A stretch of DNA of 64,000 nucleotides from Ananas comosus (GCF_001540865.1 NC_033621.1:16646191-16710190), one strand, 5' to 3'; positions 43,080 through 56,933 are shown, numbered from the stretch's first letter. The notes: generated from the letters alone by a model not told the origin. Made by a program: numbers and translations.

Positions 43080-44195
43080 CCATCCCTCCTCCTTCTTCTT
43101 CCTCCTTCCACAACCAACCCACACACACACACATAGGGTAGAGAGAGAAACTCTCTCTTTCTAGTCTCCTCTCTTTCCTTCTCTAGATCTCTCTCCCAAA
43201 CTTGGGGTTTTGGTGGAGGAGGAGCTCGGGAACGCATGGGGAGCGGTGGATCGAACCCTCGGGTGCTCGGTGTTGCGGCGTGCTTCCGACTCGAGGTTCG
43301 CATTTGGTTAAAAGTTTAGGATTTTGGTTAAATCCTTTATGTATGATGTTCTAGAGATCCTTAGACTATTCTAAGCTAGTTAATCATGTTTCTCCATGAA
43401 TCATTGGGGTATTTGGAGAAATGAGAAAGCTAGGGTTATAATTGGAGGTTTTTGGGGTTTTAGGGTTTTGATCTAGTTTGACCCTATGGTTCTCTAATTG
43501 AAGGTTAGAGATGAGCCCCAGACAACTCTAGGTTGGAAACCGGTGAGCGTTCGGCGGTCGATTGCCAGTTTGAGCCGAACCGGATGACGTGTGTCGCGGG
43601 AGCCCGATTGCAAGTGTCTATAAGTAATCAGAGTTATTGTTAGGTGGGTTGTGCTTCACCGAAGTGACTAGGTCGCTTCCATGACAAAGTGAAGTATGAA
43701 TTTATTGTTGATGCATGCATGTAATGATAGATTAACTGGTTAAATAAGTAGACATAAATTGTATGCTACTTAGGATAAATAATCTATCCTTGGACAAGAA
43801 CATAGGCAGGTGAAACATATAGGATATATATATGTATGCCTAAATATGGTTAGTAAATATAGGTCGATGAACTCTAGGAAGAATAGAGAACTCGACAGTT
43901 GGAAAACAAGAACTAGATGTCATGAATCGTAGGTGTGGACAACTAGGATAACGAGTGGCATGGTTGGACTTTGAACCTAGTGTTATTAAACATAGGTGGA
44001 CATTGAACTTAGTGTTATTAAATATAGGTTGGACATTGGACCTAGTGTTGTAGAACCTAGGTGATGGAACATAGTGGTAGAAAAACCACTAGGGTATGAA
44101 TGACTTGAACCTAGAAAGGTTGACAAGATAGGGTATAAGATTAACCCTTGAGACTTGGAAGTGGATTCCGGAATCCCCAGGATAGGTGGCTGTGA

Positions 44196-44405
44196 GTATG
44201 TGTGGTTCTCCTCGCTCGGCAGCGAATGATACTTGCAGGTATGTGTAGTTCTCCTCGCTTGGCAAGTGAATCATGACTACGGGTATGTGTGGTTCTCCTC
44301 GCCCGACAGTGATTCGACTGGTATGTGCGGTTCTCCTCCCCCGGTAAGCGACTTGTGGTCATGGGTATGTGTGGTTCTTCTCGCCTGGTGGATGACCTAT
44401 AGTCG
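44196..44405 (+). repeat. Minisatellite in LTR B, five units of 38-44 bp
   Basis: Units begin gtatgtgtggttctcctcgc or a variant at 44196, 44239, 44283, 44321 and 44364. Unit interiors vary (agcgaatgat, agtgaatcat, agtgattcg, agcgacttg, ggatgacct). Confidence 0.92.
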
Positions 44406-45214
44406 AGTGGATTTAAGGCTAAAGTGCATGTGAGACGTTCTTCACCTCAAGCCTGGACAGGAGCGGTATTCCGCTGATGATTGACTCGAGGCTGAGTCAG
44501 GTGGCATAGCTTGGCTAAGGTAAATGAACCTTAGAAGTGGACTGTAGACAATATGGATTACGAAATAGTAAGTAGAAATGGTAGATTTACTTGTATTGCA
44601 TTTATGTTGCATTATAGCATGTTGTGAGGCATAAGCATGTTAGTTGCTAGATGAATAAATTTTATATGCTTACATATATATCTGTTGGACTAACATGTTT
44701 GTGGTACCTCCTTTGGACCTGGTGGGTCGAGCTTTACCCTTAGGTGGCCATGCCCACTAGGAACTATAGGCAATAGTTCTCACCCCACGTTTTTTGGGGT
44801 TTTTTTTTCAGGTCCGCAGGTGAGTGGCGCGATGGCGCCAGGAAAGGGTGTAGCTTCATAGATAGCGCCCTACCACCGAGACCAGAGATAGCAATACCGT
44901 GAGTCGGTTTAACTTAGGGGTGTGGAAATCAAAGAATAAGATTGTAATAATTTGCAAAAAGGTTGATTGCATTTGGAAGAAAACAAAATGTAATATGTAT
45001 AATGCATGTATGTGAATTCTTGTAATAGCGTAGTCGTTTATGTTGTTGATACTTTCCTTATACAATCGTTGTATGATCACTGTTCATGTTTGGAACCACT
45101 TGTATTGTACTGTTTGCGACGCCTAGGACGTACAGGAAAAACTCTGTCTGTTCGGCGGTCTGTTGGCGTGCCCGAACTGACCAAAGTGACGGTGTCGGGG
45201 CGTGACAGATAATA

Positions 45215-45226
45215 TGGTATCAGAGC
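45215..45226 (+). other. Primer-binding site, element B
   Basis: tggtatcagagc, seven bases after the LTR end, complementary to initiator tRNA-Met. Confidence 0.88.
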
Positions 45227-45567
45227 ATAAAAGGAGAATAGAAATGGTTTAGAAGGACCTAGGAGATCCTAGGATAGTAAAACATAAAGATTTAAGCTCG
45301 TGAGAGACGAGGACTTGTGACTTGCGGCGAAAGGTTAATGGATTGGGTTGTGTTGTAAACCTCTAAAAAGAATGTTAGAGGTAGATTCAAGGTGTGATTT
45401 ATTCTCAACCGAGGGTGTTCATGTTGGTTGCACACAACATGAAACCGAGCGATGAGAATTGATGCCCTTGCGTGACTTTCGCCTGATTTTAGTCTGTGTT
45501 TGTGTTAATCGTTTGTACTTGACCTAGAAGGTCGAGGATTGACCGGATTGTCATGTTTCAGGAAGCG

Positions 45568-46740
45568 ATGGCGCCGCATAGGCGATCTTCAAGGAGATTG
45601 GCGCGGGGAGGGCCAGGTGGGGTCCCTGAGCAATTCGGAGTGGGTGGAGACCCGGCGCTCTGTGAGCAGTTGGGTGCGCTCATGGGCGTAGTGCAGCGAC
45701 AAGAGGAGCAGATTAAGGAGCTCCATGAGTTGTTGGCACGACAAGCAGAAACGACTTGAGCGGGACAGGAGCGGTTGGTGCCTCCAATTGGTTCACCAAA
45801 TACGACTGAGAGGGTGGCTGCGGCGGCTGCGCCTGTAGTAGCGCGCCGTGTACCACCGCGTACTCCTCTATTGGGTTCGGGTGCCATGGCTCCTGGTTGT
45901 GCTAGAATGGAGGCGGAGAGGGAGCGAGCTTTGGCAGCTCTCATGACTTTCAAGAAATTTAATCCACCTACTTTCGACGGAGAGTTTGTGGATCCGTGGG
46001 TCGTGGAGATGTGGATCGACTCCATGGAAACTATCTTTGAGGATCTGTACACCTTAGAGCGGGACAAGGTGCACCTAGCCATACATTGTTTGGAATAGTT
46101 GGCAAAGGTGTGGTGGAAAGGCCTCAAGTGGAATAGATCACCCAGTCTTCTTCTTGTAACTTGGGAAGAGTTTCGGGGATTGGTGTTTTTCGCGTATTTC
46201 CCTGATAGTGAGAAAAGAGAGCTTCAGGAAAGGTTCAGGAAGCTACAGCAGGGAGACAGCACCGTGAGCAAATATGAGCGGGAATTCTCCCGTATCGTGA
46301 ACTGTGTCCCGTATGTGGTGCAGGATGACAAGGACAAGGCCGATTGCTTTGTGCGAAGACTTCGACCGGAAATTTTCAAAGTTGTGCATCCTTTCAAATT
46401 GCAAACTTTTGTCGAGGTCTTGGATCGGACCTTGTGGGTGGAGCAAGGTGATGCCTTTATGCGGGGGGAGCATGAATCTTTTGGGCGTGGGAGGGGGATG
46501 ATGCGACTATTAAGTGGTTCCAGTGGACAGCCGAGTACTAAGCGACACTCGAAGTCATCCTCTACTCGATCCTCGCCGGAATGTGTTATTTGCGGTGGTT
46601 CCCATTAGGCTCGACGCTGTGTGCAGCGTGAGGGAAGATGTATTCGATGTGGGCAACCGGGCCATGTGCGAGATGAATGCCCGCTAGGGGATAACCAGAC
46701 CCTGACATTGGCGACGACCTTATTCTCTCCGAGGTAGCCT
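45568..46740 (+). pseudogene. Gag of element B, three in-frame stops
   Basis: Starts MAPHRRSSRRLARGG. It contains a Gln/Glu-rich coiled-coil-like part (VVQRQEEQIKELHELLARQ) and capsid region (WIDSMETIFEDLYTLERDKV, KYEREFSRIVNCVPYVVQDD). The zinc knuckle follows (CVICGGSH, then CIRCGQPGHVRDEC at about 46640-46680). One frame runs from 45568 to about 46735, broken only by TGA 45757-45759, TAG 46096-46098 and TAG 46606-46608. It is homologous to gag of element A. Confidence 0.9.
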
Positions 46741-47424
46741 GCGGGTGTGCTATCTACGGCATGGTCTTGAGAGCGAGCGTTGATGACGAGGCAACCGGAG
46801 GGTTTGCGGTGGGCGCCAAGTGGCCATGGATACGCGACCCAGGTTTAGGAGCTGACTGCTACTGACGACGTCGTGGCAGGTATGATTTAATTCGGGTGTA
46901 AATTTGGAGCATTGCATGCATTTATCATGTGGTCGTTTGCTACTATTTATTTATAAGTATAGTAGAGACCAGGATGTGGGTTAGTGTAGCTACCCTAGCA
47001 AGCATGAGTTGTGGATAGTGTGTCGCCCACTAGAGCAGATAGGTGACTGGTCGATGCCGGTGAGTTGCTGGTAGTGAGCCAGGGATAGGGTTCATGTAGA
47101 AATGGAAATGGTGGTACCTCGAATTGAGGTAGGGAGCTATGCTTGTGTAGTTGGTGTTCTTAGGCAAGATTGCCTAGTGCTCGACATGTCATGGAAAGGC
47201 ATAGAAGCGTAGGACGCTCGAGTATAGGTATCCGTGGAGTGCGGATTTGGTACAGCCGTGTGGGTGTGTTGGCAGTAGCACTTGAGTATTGCTAGGTGTA
47301 AAGCATGTCATGGATCACTCGTAGGGTTGGTGGCTCACACTAGATGCTTAGGAGCCGGTGGAGGTTTGTGAGATTCGGTAGAGCGTGTCGTGTGTGATGA
47401 CGGTAGCGGGTATTGCTTGAGAAC
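46741..47424 (+). pseudogene. Protease remnant of element B
   Basis: At 46865-46930 the translation VVAGM..FGCKFGA matches the stretch before the protease active site in element A (VVAGIILIRGTRARALFDTG), but the DTG triad is gone. At 47105-47200 a decayed C-terminal protease part (VPRIEVGSYACVVGVL) can be made out. No open frame. Confidence 0.6.
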
Positions 47425-48923
47425 TGTAAGATGCCGAACTTCTGAAGTTATGAAGTTACGGTGGAATGTGATGTACCAGATTTTAATATAAAAGTAGAAA
47501 TAAATAAAAATAGTGTAAGATACTATTTTTATTGGACTTAGAGAAGTAAAATATAAATTGAAAACGACTTGTGCTGAAATCGGAACTGAAACAGAAGATT
47601 TAGAACTTTCTATAAGAAATAGGGCTGATATTTTAGCAGAAAATTCATAGTGTCAGAAAATTATAAAAATTGGAGAATATGTTGGAATTATTTTTATGAG
47701 ACTAAATTTAAAGTTTCATGTCATTTTGACACCCGAAAAGTGAAAAAAAAATATGATTGCTATCTGCTAGAGATTCTAGTCGCTACAGCTTTCGGTGACC
47801 CAAAAATGGTCCAAACTGAAAAGTTAAGATATATTTCTTTTATTTAAGTTAAACTGAGACAGCTTGTCAAATTTGAGCGCAAACTGACATTTAGAAGGGC
47901 TTTGGCGAAAAGGAACAGATTCTGAGCTGCTAAACTGAAATTGTGTATTGTTGAGAGGGGTTTTGTGCAATTGTTTCAGCACCTATTAGTGTGCGGTTCA
48001 TGGCTGAATGCACACAACGCATGGTGAGGGAACACACACACTTTCTCTCTCTCTCTTTAAGCTCTTTTTCTCTCTCTCTCTTCAAGGTGGGAAACAAGAG
48101 GGAGGATTGGTGGAGAGGAAAGCTAGAAGGTGGATCATCTTCTTCATCTTCTTCCTTGAGTTTGGAGCAAGCTTTTGAGGTAAGCTTGATATTCTCTAAT
48201 GGTAGAACTCTAGGGTTTGGGTTTTAAGCTCTAGAATGGGTTTTAGTGGAATCCTAGGATGCTAATGAGATGATTATTGCATGAATCTAACGTTGTATTA
48301 GGTGTTCTCGCAATAGTGGCAACCTAGGGCTTCAAAGTGGGATTTTTGTAAATGTTTGGGTTTGATCTAAATTGAACCTATGTAAACCTAATTGCTAGGT
48401 ATTCTGACGCGCTGATGAAGTCGGTTCGGCGATCCGTCGAGCCTGCGCAAAGATATTGGCAAAAAGGATGGTTGTAGCTTCGTTTTCGCCTGGAGGGCCG
48501 AGGTGATGTCCTAAAATCGCGAAATTTGGAGTCTAGCGTCGTGACATCACTAAAAGGTGGGTGGTGTCATCCCGAAGCAGTTGGGCTTCCCTCTATGTCC
48601 ATGTTACATTATTGATCACATTCTTGCATATTGGCATTATGCATGATAGGGTTGTTTGGATAGTTGCATTTCTAATTCTTTGCATGCTCCTTGGTAGTGT
48701 AGTATTGTGGGCTTGACACTTAAACTTAGGATGCATGAGAATAATTGTGATTGTGATATAGAATCCTATAGTGATAAAGATAAGTGATGACTTGATCTTA
48801 TGATGATGAAAACCAATGACATGTGAACTAGTGTAATGGAAACAACTTATAACAAGAACGAGTGGCATGTAAATTAGTGTGGTTGAGACACTTACAACAT
48901 AATGATGTAAACGAGTAGCATTT

Positions 48924-49077
48924 GAACTTAGTGTAGTAGAACACTATGGCACTTGAACATAGTGATAGATGAATTGCCCAAGTTATGATATGTGCATGTG
49001 AACTTAGTGTAGTAGAACACTATAGCACTTGAACATAGGGATAGATGAATTTCCCAAAGTTATGATATGTGCATGTA
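48924..49077 (+). repeat. 77-bp tandem duplication in LTR C
   Basis: gaacttagtgtagtagaaca recurs at 48924 and 49000, with the following acttgaacatag...gatagatgaatt also repeated. Confidence 0.9.
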
Positions 49078-49354
49078 AATTGTTGTGTAGTTGAAACACT
49101 TGAACATGGATATTGGGATAGGTGGATTCCCGAGTGATTGTTAACCCTAGTTGATAGGGTATCCTCAAGTGGCGAGGATTGGATAATACTCACATTGTCT
49201 GTTTTGAGCTTTGGGTGGTCGCTCCACACAAGCCGTGCACTCCGGAGTTTGTCACACGAGGGGCAGAAGCTAGTTGTCCTGCAGGCGGTCTCGGGTGAGT
49301 CGAGCAGGTGCGACTCCTCACCTATGGGATTTGAGATGTGAGTTAAGGGTGAAC

Positions 49355-51795
49355 TGTCACGCCCTGGGACCCAGCGGAAGCCCGCCCGGCGCGTGCCCAG
49401 ACCCACCATATGTCTACAACATATAAGGCGTCTAAAAACAACAATAATAAGAGCAATAATAAAAGACATCTAGGAGTATCAGAGCATAGAAAAAGTCTAA
49501 TTGCTAACAACAAGGGATAAAGTTCAAACTGTAAATCCACTAAATAAAACATAAAGTAAATACAATAGGAAATCCCAAAAAAAGCGCTATGAGTAGATAA
49601 ATAGGTGGTCTCTATACAGGGTACAAAAACTCTCAATCTCTCAACTACAAAAGAAAGAGTAAACCACCTAGGCAAGTAAGCTCCTCGCTAGCTAGCTACG
49701 CGATCCCCTTGCCGCGATCCCGTGCCTCCGCCGGTGCCGAAGGCTCTGAAAAGGAAACATAGAAACAGGGGCGTGAGAACTATCAAAAATAGTTCCCAGT
49801 GGGCAATTACTGACTTCAGTGAATGCACCACAAGGCCCAAAGCTACAAAAGAGTTAGTTGACTATAAAAGTAGAAAACGAAAGTAAGTAAAATGTAATTT
49901 ACTACATACATGATATGGCTCTACTATCCTTAAAATATAAGTTGAAAAACCATACTGAAGTAAGATGTCTCAACTATCATAAGTTCAGAATGCGAAAATA
50001 GTAAAGTTCTATTTTTAATTTATCAATGTCCAAATAATACTACTATATCATCATCTGTCCATCAGTGTCATAACAATGCTCAAGTCGATCTAAGAGACCC
50101 ACCGAAGCTGTCTATGCCTGAATCACCGAGGCTCTGGGCGGTCCGAGCTAATGGCCCTGGTTAGTATCATCCCACCCTAGGTGGCCTGGTCCCAGGCAAT
50201 CCCTCTCGCGTCCCATAGTCTTGCACGGCGAACTATGTATGCCGCGATGGGCTATTCGCGGAGTGCGGCTTGTAGGAGCGCCCCACAAGCCAGTGCGAAT
50301 GAGCACAATGGCAAGTAATCAAACATCTGTCGAAGTACCGAAGTCCTATTCCAATAACATGGAATACTATCGCGTGTCAAAGGCCTATCTTCTATGTCAT
50401 CATGTCTCTAACATGGAATATGTAGCAAGATATTGTAGCCTATCAATATGTCTCTATTTGCAGTTTCATAGTATCTAGTTTCAAGGTGCCGCCTTTATGA
50501 CGACTCTTGCTCTCTATGTCAATGAACATGGCAATATGTTCGAAGTACATATTCCAGTCATGCATCATCATAAGAATGTATTTTTTCATTTGCAAAACAA
50601 GCCCCCCACGTTTCCGTATCATGCATTTCTACTCATTAGGCTCTACTATTAGTGAAAATTTTCATAAATACACAAGGCATGCATTTTAAGTGCTCTAAAT
50701 CATGATAAACTCCCATTTAGCATAGAAAGGAATTAAAATATTTTACAACAAGTTAGAAAGAGCATAGGGTCTTCGCCCTCTTTCCTCGCCCGAACCAAAC
50801 GCACCGATGCAACGAAACCTCCTCGTCTCCAAGAGGGTGTCCTCATAGTCTCGCAGTATCCTAGAGGTACATCAGAACATAGCGTCACACGAAGAAACAA
50901 CCATCATAACTCAACATTAAAGCTAATCAATAATAATGAGGAAAACTCACTCTAAATGAAAATATCCTCTATAAAGGCTCCAATGAGGTAGGCTCATCAT
51001 CAACTAATGGAAAAAAGCACTCGTAATCCAATAATCATAGCTTCAAGCCTAGATTCAAATGCCAAAATAAACCTAAATCACTAATCCTAGGTTTCAATTC
51101 ATAAAGCCTCAAACAATGAATAAAAGGTGGAATATGTTCTAACCTCTTTGGAACGCCCAATTTAGCTCCAATCCAGTGGGTGTGAAGACTCCTCAGCAAC
51201 AAGTCCTCTCCAAGCTCTAAGCATCACAATGAGTGGATGAAGCACAATGATGAAAAAGAGAAGAGAAACCCAAATAAAAAAAGCAAAGGGGTAAAAACTC
51301 AAGGAAAGGGAGAGAGAGCTCCTCATCCCCTCTCTCTCAGGTCCAGCACAAAAGAAGCCCTAAGGGCTAGGTCTGTTATAGAAAGCCAAATTCGCGAAAA
51401 CCGCCTGCAGTTCAAACTGGGCATCGAATCTGCCTCCTTATGTATCCGGGTCCGGGTCTTGTACCGTCAAGGCGACGAATGCAAACAGGCCGAGGCTCGG
51501 TTGGCTCGTGCGGCTCTGTATGGTACACACCGATGCTGTAACCGTACACCATCACCCTTGTAGCGCGTACAAGTCAGTATTGGATCTGGGGTTCCGTACA
51601 AGACCCTGCTGCAGGCTACGGGCCGAGAGCTGTCAAATTCCGATTTTTGAATTTTGGTGCAAGTCTCATTTCGAACATCCTAGGATGCGTGCGGGGAGTC
51701 GGAACACTATCAAGACTCCAAAAACTGTGGACGTCTCGCACGACACAGATAAGACACTCGAATCTTGCAATTTGCATAAGATCTCAGTAATTACA
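49355..51795 (-). repeat. 3' LTR of element D
   Basis: 2441 bp, matching 56934-59362 along its length. Contains the GAACTAT/ATAGTTC hairpin (49777-49795) and degraded GTACCGGTAC-type sites (51430-51590). Confidence 0.88.
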
Positions 51796-51799
51796 TTCA

Positions 51800-53100
51800 C
51801 TCCTCCTAAAAGAAGTTTGTCCGCCGGGAAACTCGAAGCAAAAGCTTACCCTCAGGATCCATCTGAATAAGATGGGATAGCGCTCCTGCACGCGACTCTC
51901 TAGATCTGAACGTGGCTCCGCTCCCCGGTGGTTCTCCAAAGGGCTCAGTATAGGATATCCGTGTGATTCCGCACACTTTTCCCTCGGCGAGCCCAGAAAT
52001 CTTCACTGGTTTGCTCCTGAACTTCTCAAATCTCACGCAGTGCCATGTACACGCATCCAAAACATGAGCTGGATCATGAAATGTACCTGAAGGAAGCCGT
52101 ATATCATGAAAGACTTGTGTCACACCCGATAGGTTCGGTGTAAACAAGTCGAATACCTACGGACTATTCACGCCCAAGATCTCATACGGTCCAATGAAAC
52201 GGGGGCTCAACTTTCTCACGAATCCGAATCTCTTGATTCCTCTAGTCGGCGGACATTCAAGAACATGGGTCTCCCAATTGAACTCCATCTCGCGTCGTCG
52301 ATCCGGCGTAGACTCTTTCTGTTAGCTCTGCGTCTGGTAAAAGTGGCTCCCGAGCATTTCGAACCTTATCCTCGCTTCCTGGACACATCAGGGCCTAGAG
52401 CCAAACTCTCTGCGACTTCACTCGCAATGAAGTGAGCGATGCTTTGAGGCACGGTCCGTCAATCAGGCCTTTGAAGGGCGCCATATGATGCTTGACTTGA
52501 TAATCTATGTTATAAGCAAACTCCGCATAGTAGATGCTGGCACCATGCCTCCTGGAAGTCTATCACACATCCCCGAAGCATTCCTCTAAGGTGATGAATA
52601 GTGCGTTCTGATGCGCCATGCACTCTGCGGTGGAATGCAGTACTGAATCAGTCGGTGCCTAAGCGTCTGTAGACTCCTCCAAAAGCTTGAGACACAAACC
52701 GTCGTGTCCAATCAAGATACATCGATGTAGGACTCCAGATCGCACAATCTCGTCAAATGGTAACAATTGTGGGCTCTGTCCGGTCCAGGTGAATTCCCAA
52801 AAACACACCGGGATGAATAGGTATTAAGTGCCGAGTTCGTGCAACGTAATTCCTATTCACCTGAATACGTTCATGCCGCCGCTGAGACGGTGGAATCCTG
52901 TCAGCAAAATCCATGGTGATTGCTTCCTCCACTTCCACCAGGAATAGGCAAACTCTGAAGTTTTGCCCGGGGAACTCGTGTCAGCCTTTAACTTAGTGGC
53001 AAGTTAAGCATACTAGCGACAAAACTGCAAACATCCTTTTCATCCCAGCTCACTCAATAGAGCAACTTAAATCCTTATACATTTGTGTCCCCCGATGTAT
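51800..53100 (-). pseudogene. Integrase of element D, shredded
   Basis: 52753-52938 reads VEEAITMDFADRIPPSQRRH followed by an Ile-Gln-Val stretch, like the first-Asp region of gypsy integrases. 51806-52250 holds the C-terminal module (RKLSPRFIGPYEIL on the other frame, then VTQVFHDIRLPSG). Frames change repeatedly. Confidence 0.72.
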
Positions 53101-53399
53101 AAGATAGGCGCCCGTGCGCTTCTTGAAGAAATCCTCTTAATCCCGAATCAGCAGGTACCAAATCCGCAGCGCTCAATCCTTTGTATCCAATAGGAAGTCG
53201 GCCGGTGCAACCATCAAACCATTTAACCTCGAATCTTTGCAACTCACATAGGAAGCTTGCTTTTCTTTAATTCTAACTCCAACAAGGTAGGTTGCACCAA
53301 TGTCATCAACTCAAAGGTGATTTCGCGATCAAAACTATCCAACTGCAACCGTTCATCTGCTCGAGTTTCAACTGCAGGTTGAGTCCAACATCGCATCGC

Positions 53400-54750
53400 T
53401 AAGTTTTTCATCGAATTCTACTTAGGGATCAGCCCGCTACGTTATAGTCTTGCCGGGTGGTAAAGGATCGTCAATCATAATCATTAGTAGCTCCAACGCA
53501 TCTGCGCTGCATCAGTTCAACCCTTCTGAGTAAACAGTACTTTAAGCTTCTTGGTGATCCGTGATACTTACACCGTTCGCACACATAAGATAGTCGCCAT
53601 AAGCTTTCAAATGCGCACACTACCCGCAATATCCAAATATCGTCGATAGTTTTTATCATAGCCTTTAGTTTGGCGAGAGAGACACGGATCACTCTGCCAT
53701 TCTCATCAATACACAGCCCAATCCCTTAAGTGAGAGGCATCGCTATAAAGCACATACCCGTGGCTACAGCAACTGTTAGGGTCAAGATCGGGGGGTATCA
53801 ACCGTTTGTTCACCATCTTGAACTCGCTCGCCGCATCATTAAATGAACTTAACACCTTCTATGGCGTGAGCCTCGGAGGGCAGTAATTCTGCTTAGCAAC
53901 CCTCTATACAAATGCGGTAGTCCGCGGCCATCCAAGGAAGCTCCGTATCTCCGTAGCCTCGTCGTCTCGGCCATGCTTGTTTTCGATCTTCTTGGTCACT
54001 GGTATACCTGATCCTAAATAAAGTGTCCAGGAAGCTACCTCTCGAAGCCAAATTCACACTTCTTCAACTTGGCATAAAGCTCATCTTATCACCGAAGTAC
54101 TTGGAGCACGATCCTCAGTGTTCCTCGTGATCCACATGTTCGAGATTAGACCAAAATATCGTCGTGACACTACGCCGAACCTGTCTAGATAAGGCTTGAA
54201 AACACGTCATTAGATCCATAAAGCTCGGGGCATTAGTTAAGCCCAAATGGTAATAACTGTGACTCATAGTGTCATACCGTGTTCTAAAAGCGTCTTCGAT
54301 ACCTGGGTTTAATCTCAATGGTGATATCCGCTGGACAGCAAGTCGATCTTGAATAACAACGCATGATCCCCTTAATCTGATCAACAAGTCGTCCGTTCTT
54401 GGCAACGGATACTTGATTCTTAGATCCGTGCCGTTATTTAAGTTCACGATATCAGCACAAAGGCGATGATCCGTGCCTTCTTTTTGATCAGAACAAAAAT
54501 GTGCCCCCAAGGTGACACACCGTCGAATGAACCTTTTTGTCCAACAAATTCTGCAATGTGCCGCTCAGCTCCCTCAGCTCTGCAGTGGCCATCCTATAGG
54601 AGTGCCTTTGAGATTGGGGTAGTCCCAAGGGCGAGATCTACGACAACATCAATCTCCCTATCAGGATGGCATAACCCGTAGCTCACTGGAAACACATCAC
54701 TGAACTCGCCGCACCACCGGGATATCTCATCTAGGGTGTATCTATCGCCC
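53400..54750 (-). pseudogene. Reverse transcriptase / RNase H of element D, shredded
   Basis: 54115-54510 carries RIKYPLPRTDDLLIRL, FRTRYDTMSHSYYHLGLTNAP and FMDLMT, the middle of a gypsy RT. The catalytic FxDD box is not readable in one frame. RNase H-like remnants follow to about 53400. Confidence 0.78.
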
Positions 54751-55099
54751 TCAGCACAACACTAAGGCCAAATAGATAACAACCTCTACTAATGCAGTGC
54801 TTAGCTCTGAGAACGGCGATCGTCATCGAAACAGCGACATTCGCATCGCACGAATACCTGTCTTGCCAGGTTTCTAAAATATAACCGTGCGATTTTACAA
54901 TCAATCCGTGATACTACTTGTCAATCATCGCATCCCAAAACCAGCATCAAAATCTCCCAGCTTGCGCAAAGATAGCAATCGCGGGCATGATCAATCTCCT
55001 ACCCAATAGGGAACTGGGGTATACTCTCTAGTATTCCAAGACATTGGTCGGGTAATACACATGCGTATGACCAAGGAACAAGGGAATGCCATGCATACT

Positions 55100-56500
55100 C
55101 GGTCAATCACCGACATCTATGAATGAATGCGATGCACCGGTATCAATAAAGCACGAAACTTAAAACCATTCAAGTAAATGATACTGAAAACACACATCCT
55201 CCGCTGTGCGCCTCCTCGGCCTGAGGCATAAGTAGCCCCTCGGGGCCTGTTCGAGATCCTCGCTCTGGGTCTGGAACGATGCCGCGCAGGCTGGTACTGT
55301 GTCGATGGATCCTGGTAGCGTGTAGAACCGCTGCCGGATGCAGTGCGACGGTGTAGGTGAAGGAACCCTCGGCCAGTCGGTACCACGTGCTCCTGGCCAC
55401 ACTGGAAACACTGCCCAGGCGCCGCTGTGGACATCTGGGGTGGTAAATGGACCACGCAGATCACACATGGGGAAGCGCTGGCGCCGATGCGATCCTCCTC
55501 AGCGGTGCTGTCTGAGCCGCGTCCGGTCTGGCTCCTGCGATCTTCGGCGGCCTCTAAGTGCGTCTGGCTCGCACCTCAGCCAGCAGGCCCTCTTGGCCTT
55601 ACCTTGTCCCTAGCACATCGCTGCTCTGCCTTTGCCCGCCGCTCTCCACATGACGCCGCGATGCCACCACCTCCCCGGTAAGGGTTGGAGGTTTAGAGGA
55701 TTGCATCAAACGGAAGATGATCGTCGCAACACTCGGTCCGAAATGCGGGCCTTCGCTCCTCCCGTGTCCCCCGCACACGAAGGACACGCAATTGCAGAAG
55801 CAAAAATCCCTCTCGTAATCGGCTAACAGGTCCGGCTGCCTGGCGCAAGTTGCGCAAGATCCTGCTCCTCTTCCTCATTGAACGCTGGTCGGACAGTATC
55901 GCGCGAGAAGTTGCTTGAACCTGGTCAGTGATAGATGCCAAGTCAGTGCTGGTGTGCTCCTGGAATCCAACCACCAGCGAGCCTCGCGTCCAGTGTGAAT
56001 GCGAGCAAACTGCGATCCATCTCTCGCAGAAGAAGTGTCTCGGAAGGCGTTTCTCTCCATGTCATCAAACATGTCTTCCACGATCCTAGTGTCGAGCTCT
56101 TCTCCAGCCGTCGAACGACTCGGCGGCCTGCATCCTGAACCTGTTGAGGCGGCTTCCATACATCTATCTCGCTCCGTCCCCCTCACCAAGTAGGGAACGC
56201 CCACCCCGCCCTGCTCCAACCGGGGCCTCTCTGCAACAGGTGTCAACCTAAAACTCCTCCTGTGGTACGGCGCAGGCGGCACGTCGAGAACTGGGCGCGT
56301 GAGGACGGCTCTCCGGTGCAAACGTCACGACTGTTCTGGCGTGTAGGGACCTGAGTCCTCCTAGTAATCGCGTCTTGCTGCAACAGTATGTGTCTTCCAG
56401 ACGCTTCATCCGCGCCTCCTGTCGGCGCGCCGCTAGCTGCTGTCGGGCCCCTCTGCCGCTGCGTGCCAAATGTCGGTGAGGCCCAAGCTGCCCTCAACTC
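55100..56500 (-). pseudogene. Gag and zinc knuckle of element D, shredded
   Basis: 55875-56321 and 55693-55974 overlap in different frames and give gag-like sequence (FARIHTGREARWWLDS, then SITDQVQATSRAI). Near 55385-55400 QCFQCGQEHV is a CCHC remnant. The protease start (FRALL) is near 55150. No intact frame. Confidence 0.68.
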
Positions 56501-56933
56501 GCGGGACCTCGCTTGATCTGGAGGTCGCGGAGGTTCAACTCCTCAAGTTCGGCCGATTGTCCGCTCGGCAGATTGGGCTAGCGTGAGTAATCGCATCGTC
56601 ATATAAAGCATCAAAGGCAATGTTAAAATAACTCAGCTAATCGCATCCCCGGCACTCAAAAGAAAAGCCCGCAATATCATAGCGAAAGTAGGAAGTGTTT
56701 ATCCACATCAACTCATCCCGATGTAGTTTGGCCGCCAACGTAACCCCCGCAGAAGTTAGAAGCCAAACACTTCCAATCAACTCTTAACTTTTGAGATGTA
56801 ACACAATACCATCATGATCTTTCGCTCACAACGTCAATAGACGCTCGTCTCTCACGAGCTATTCCTATAGTCCCAACGGCCTACGGTTTGCTAGTCCCCT
56901 AAGACTCTAACCCTAGGCTATGATCCAATTATC

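Larger units (their letters stand above)
42256..45207 (+). repeat. 5' LTR of element B, interrupted by solo LTR G
   Basis: Starts TGTAATATACCG, ends TCGGGGCGTGACA; about 2.53 kb without the insertion. Features are GGGTCCGGACCC (42561-42572) and its near copy (42580-42591), a CT-rich leader (43150-43200), five tandem units (44196-44405) and the GAACTAT/ATAGTTC hairpin (44761-44779). Confidence 0.88.

Noticed and set aside
44196..44405. CRISPR-like array (five repeats with spacers)
   Set aside because: Repeats and spacers grade into one another, units are tandem, there are no cas genes, and this is a plant LTR.
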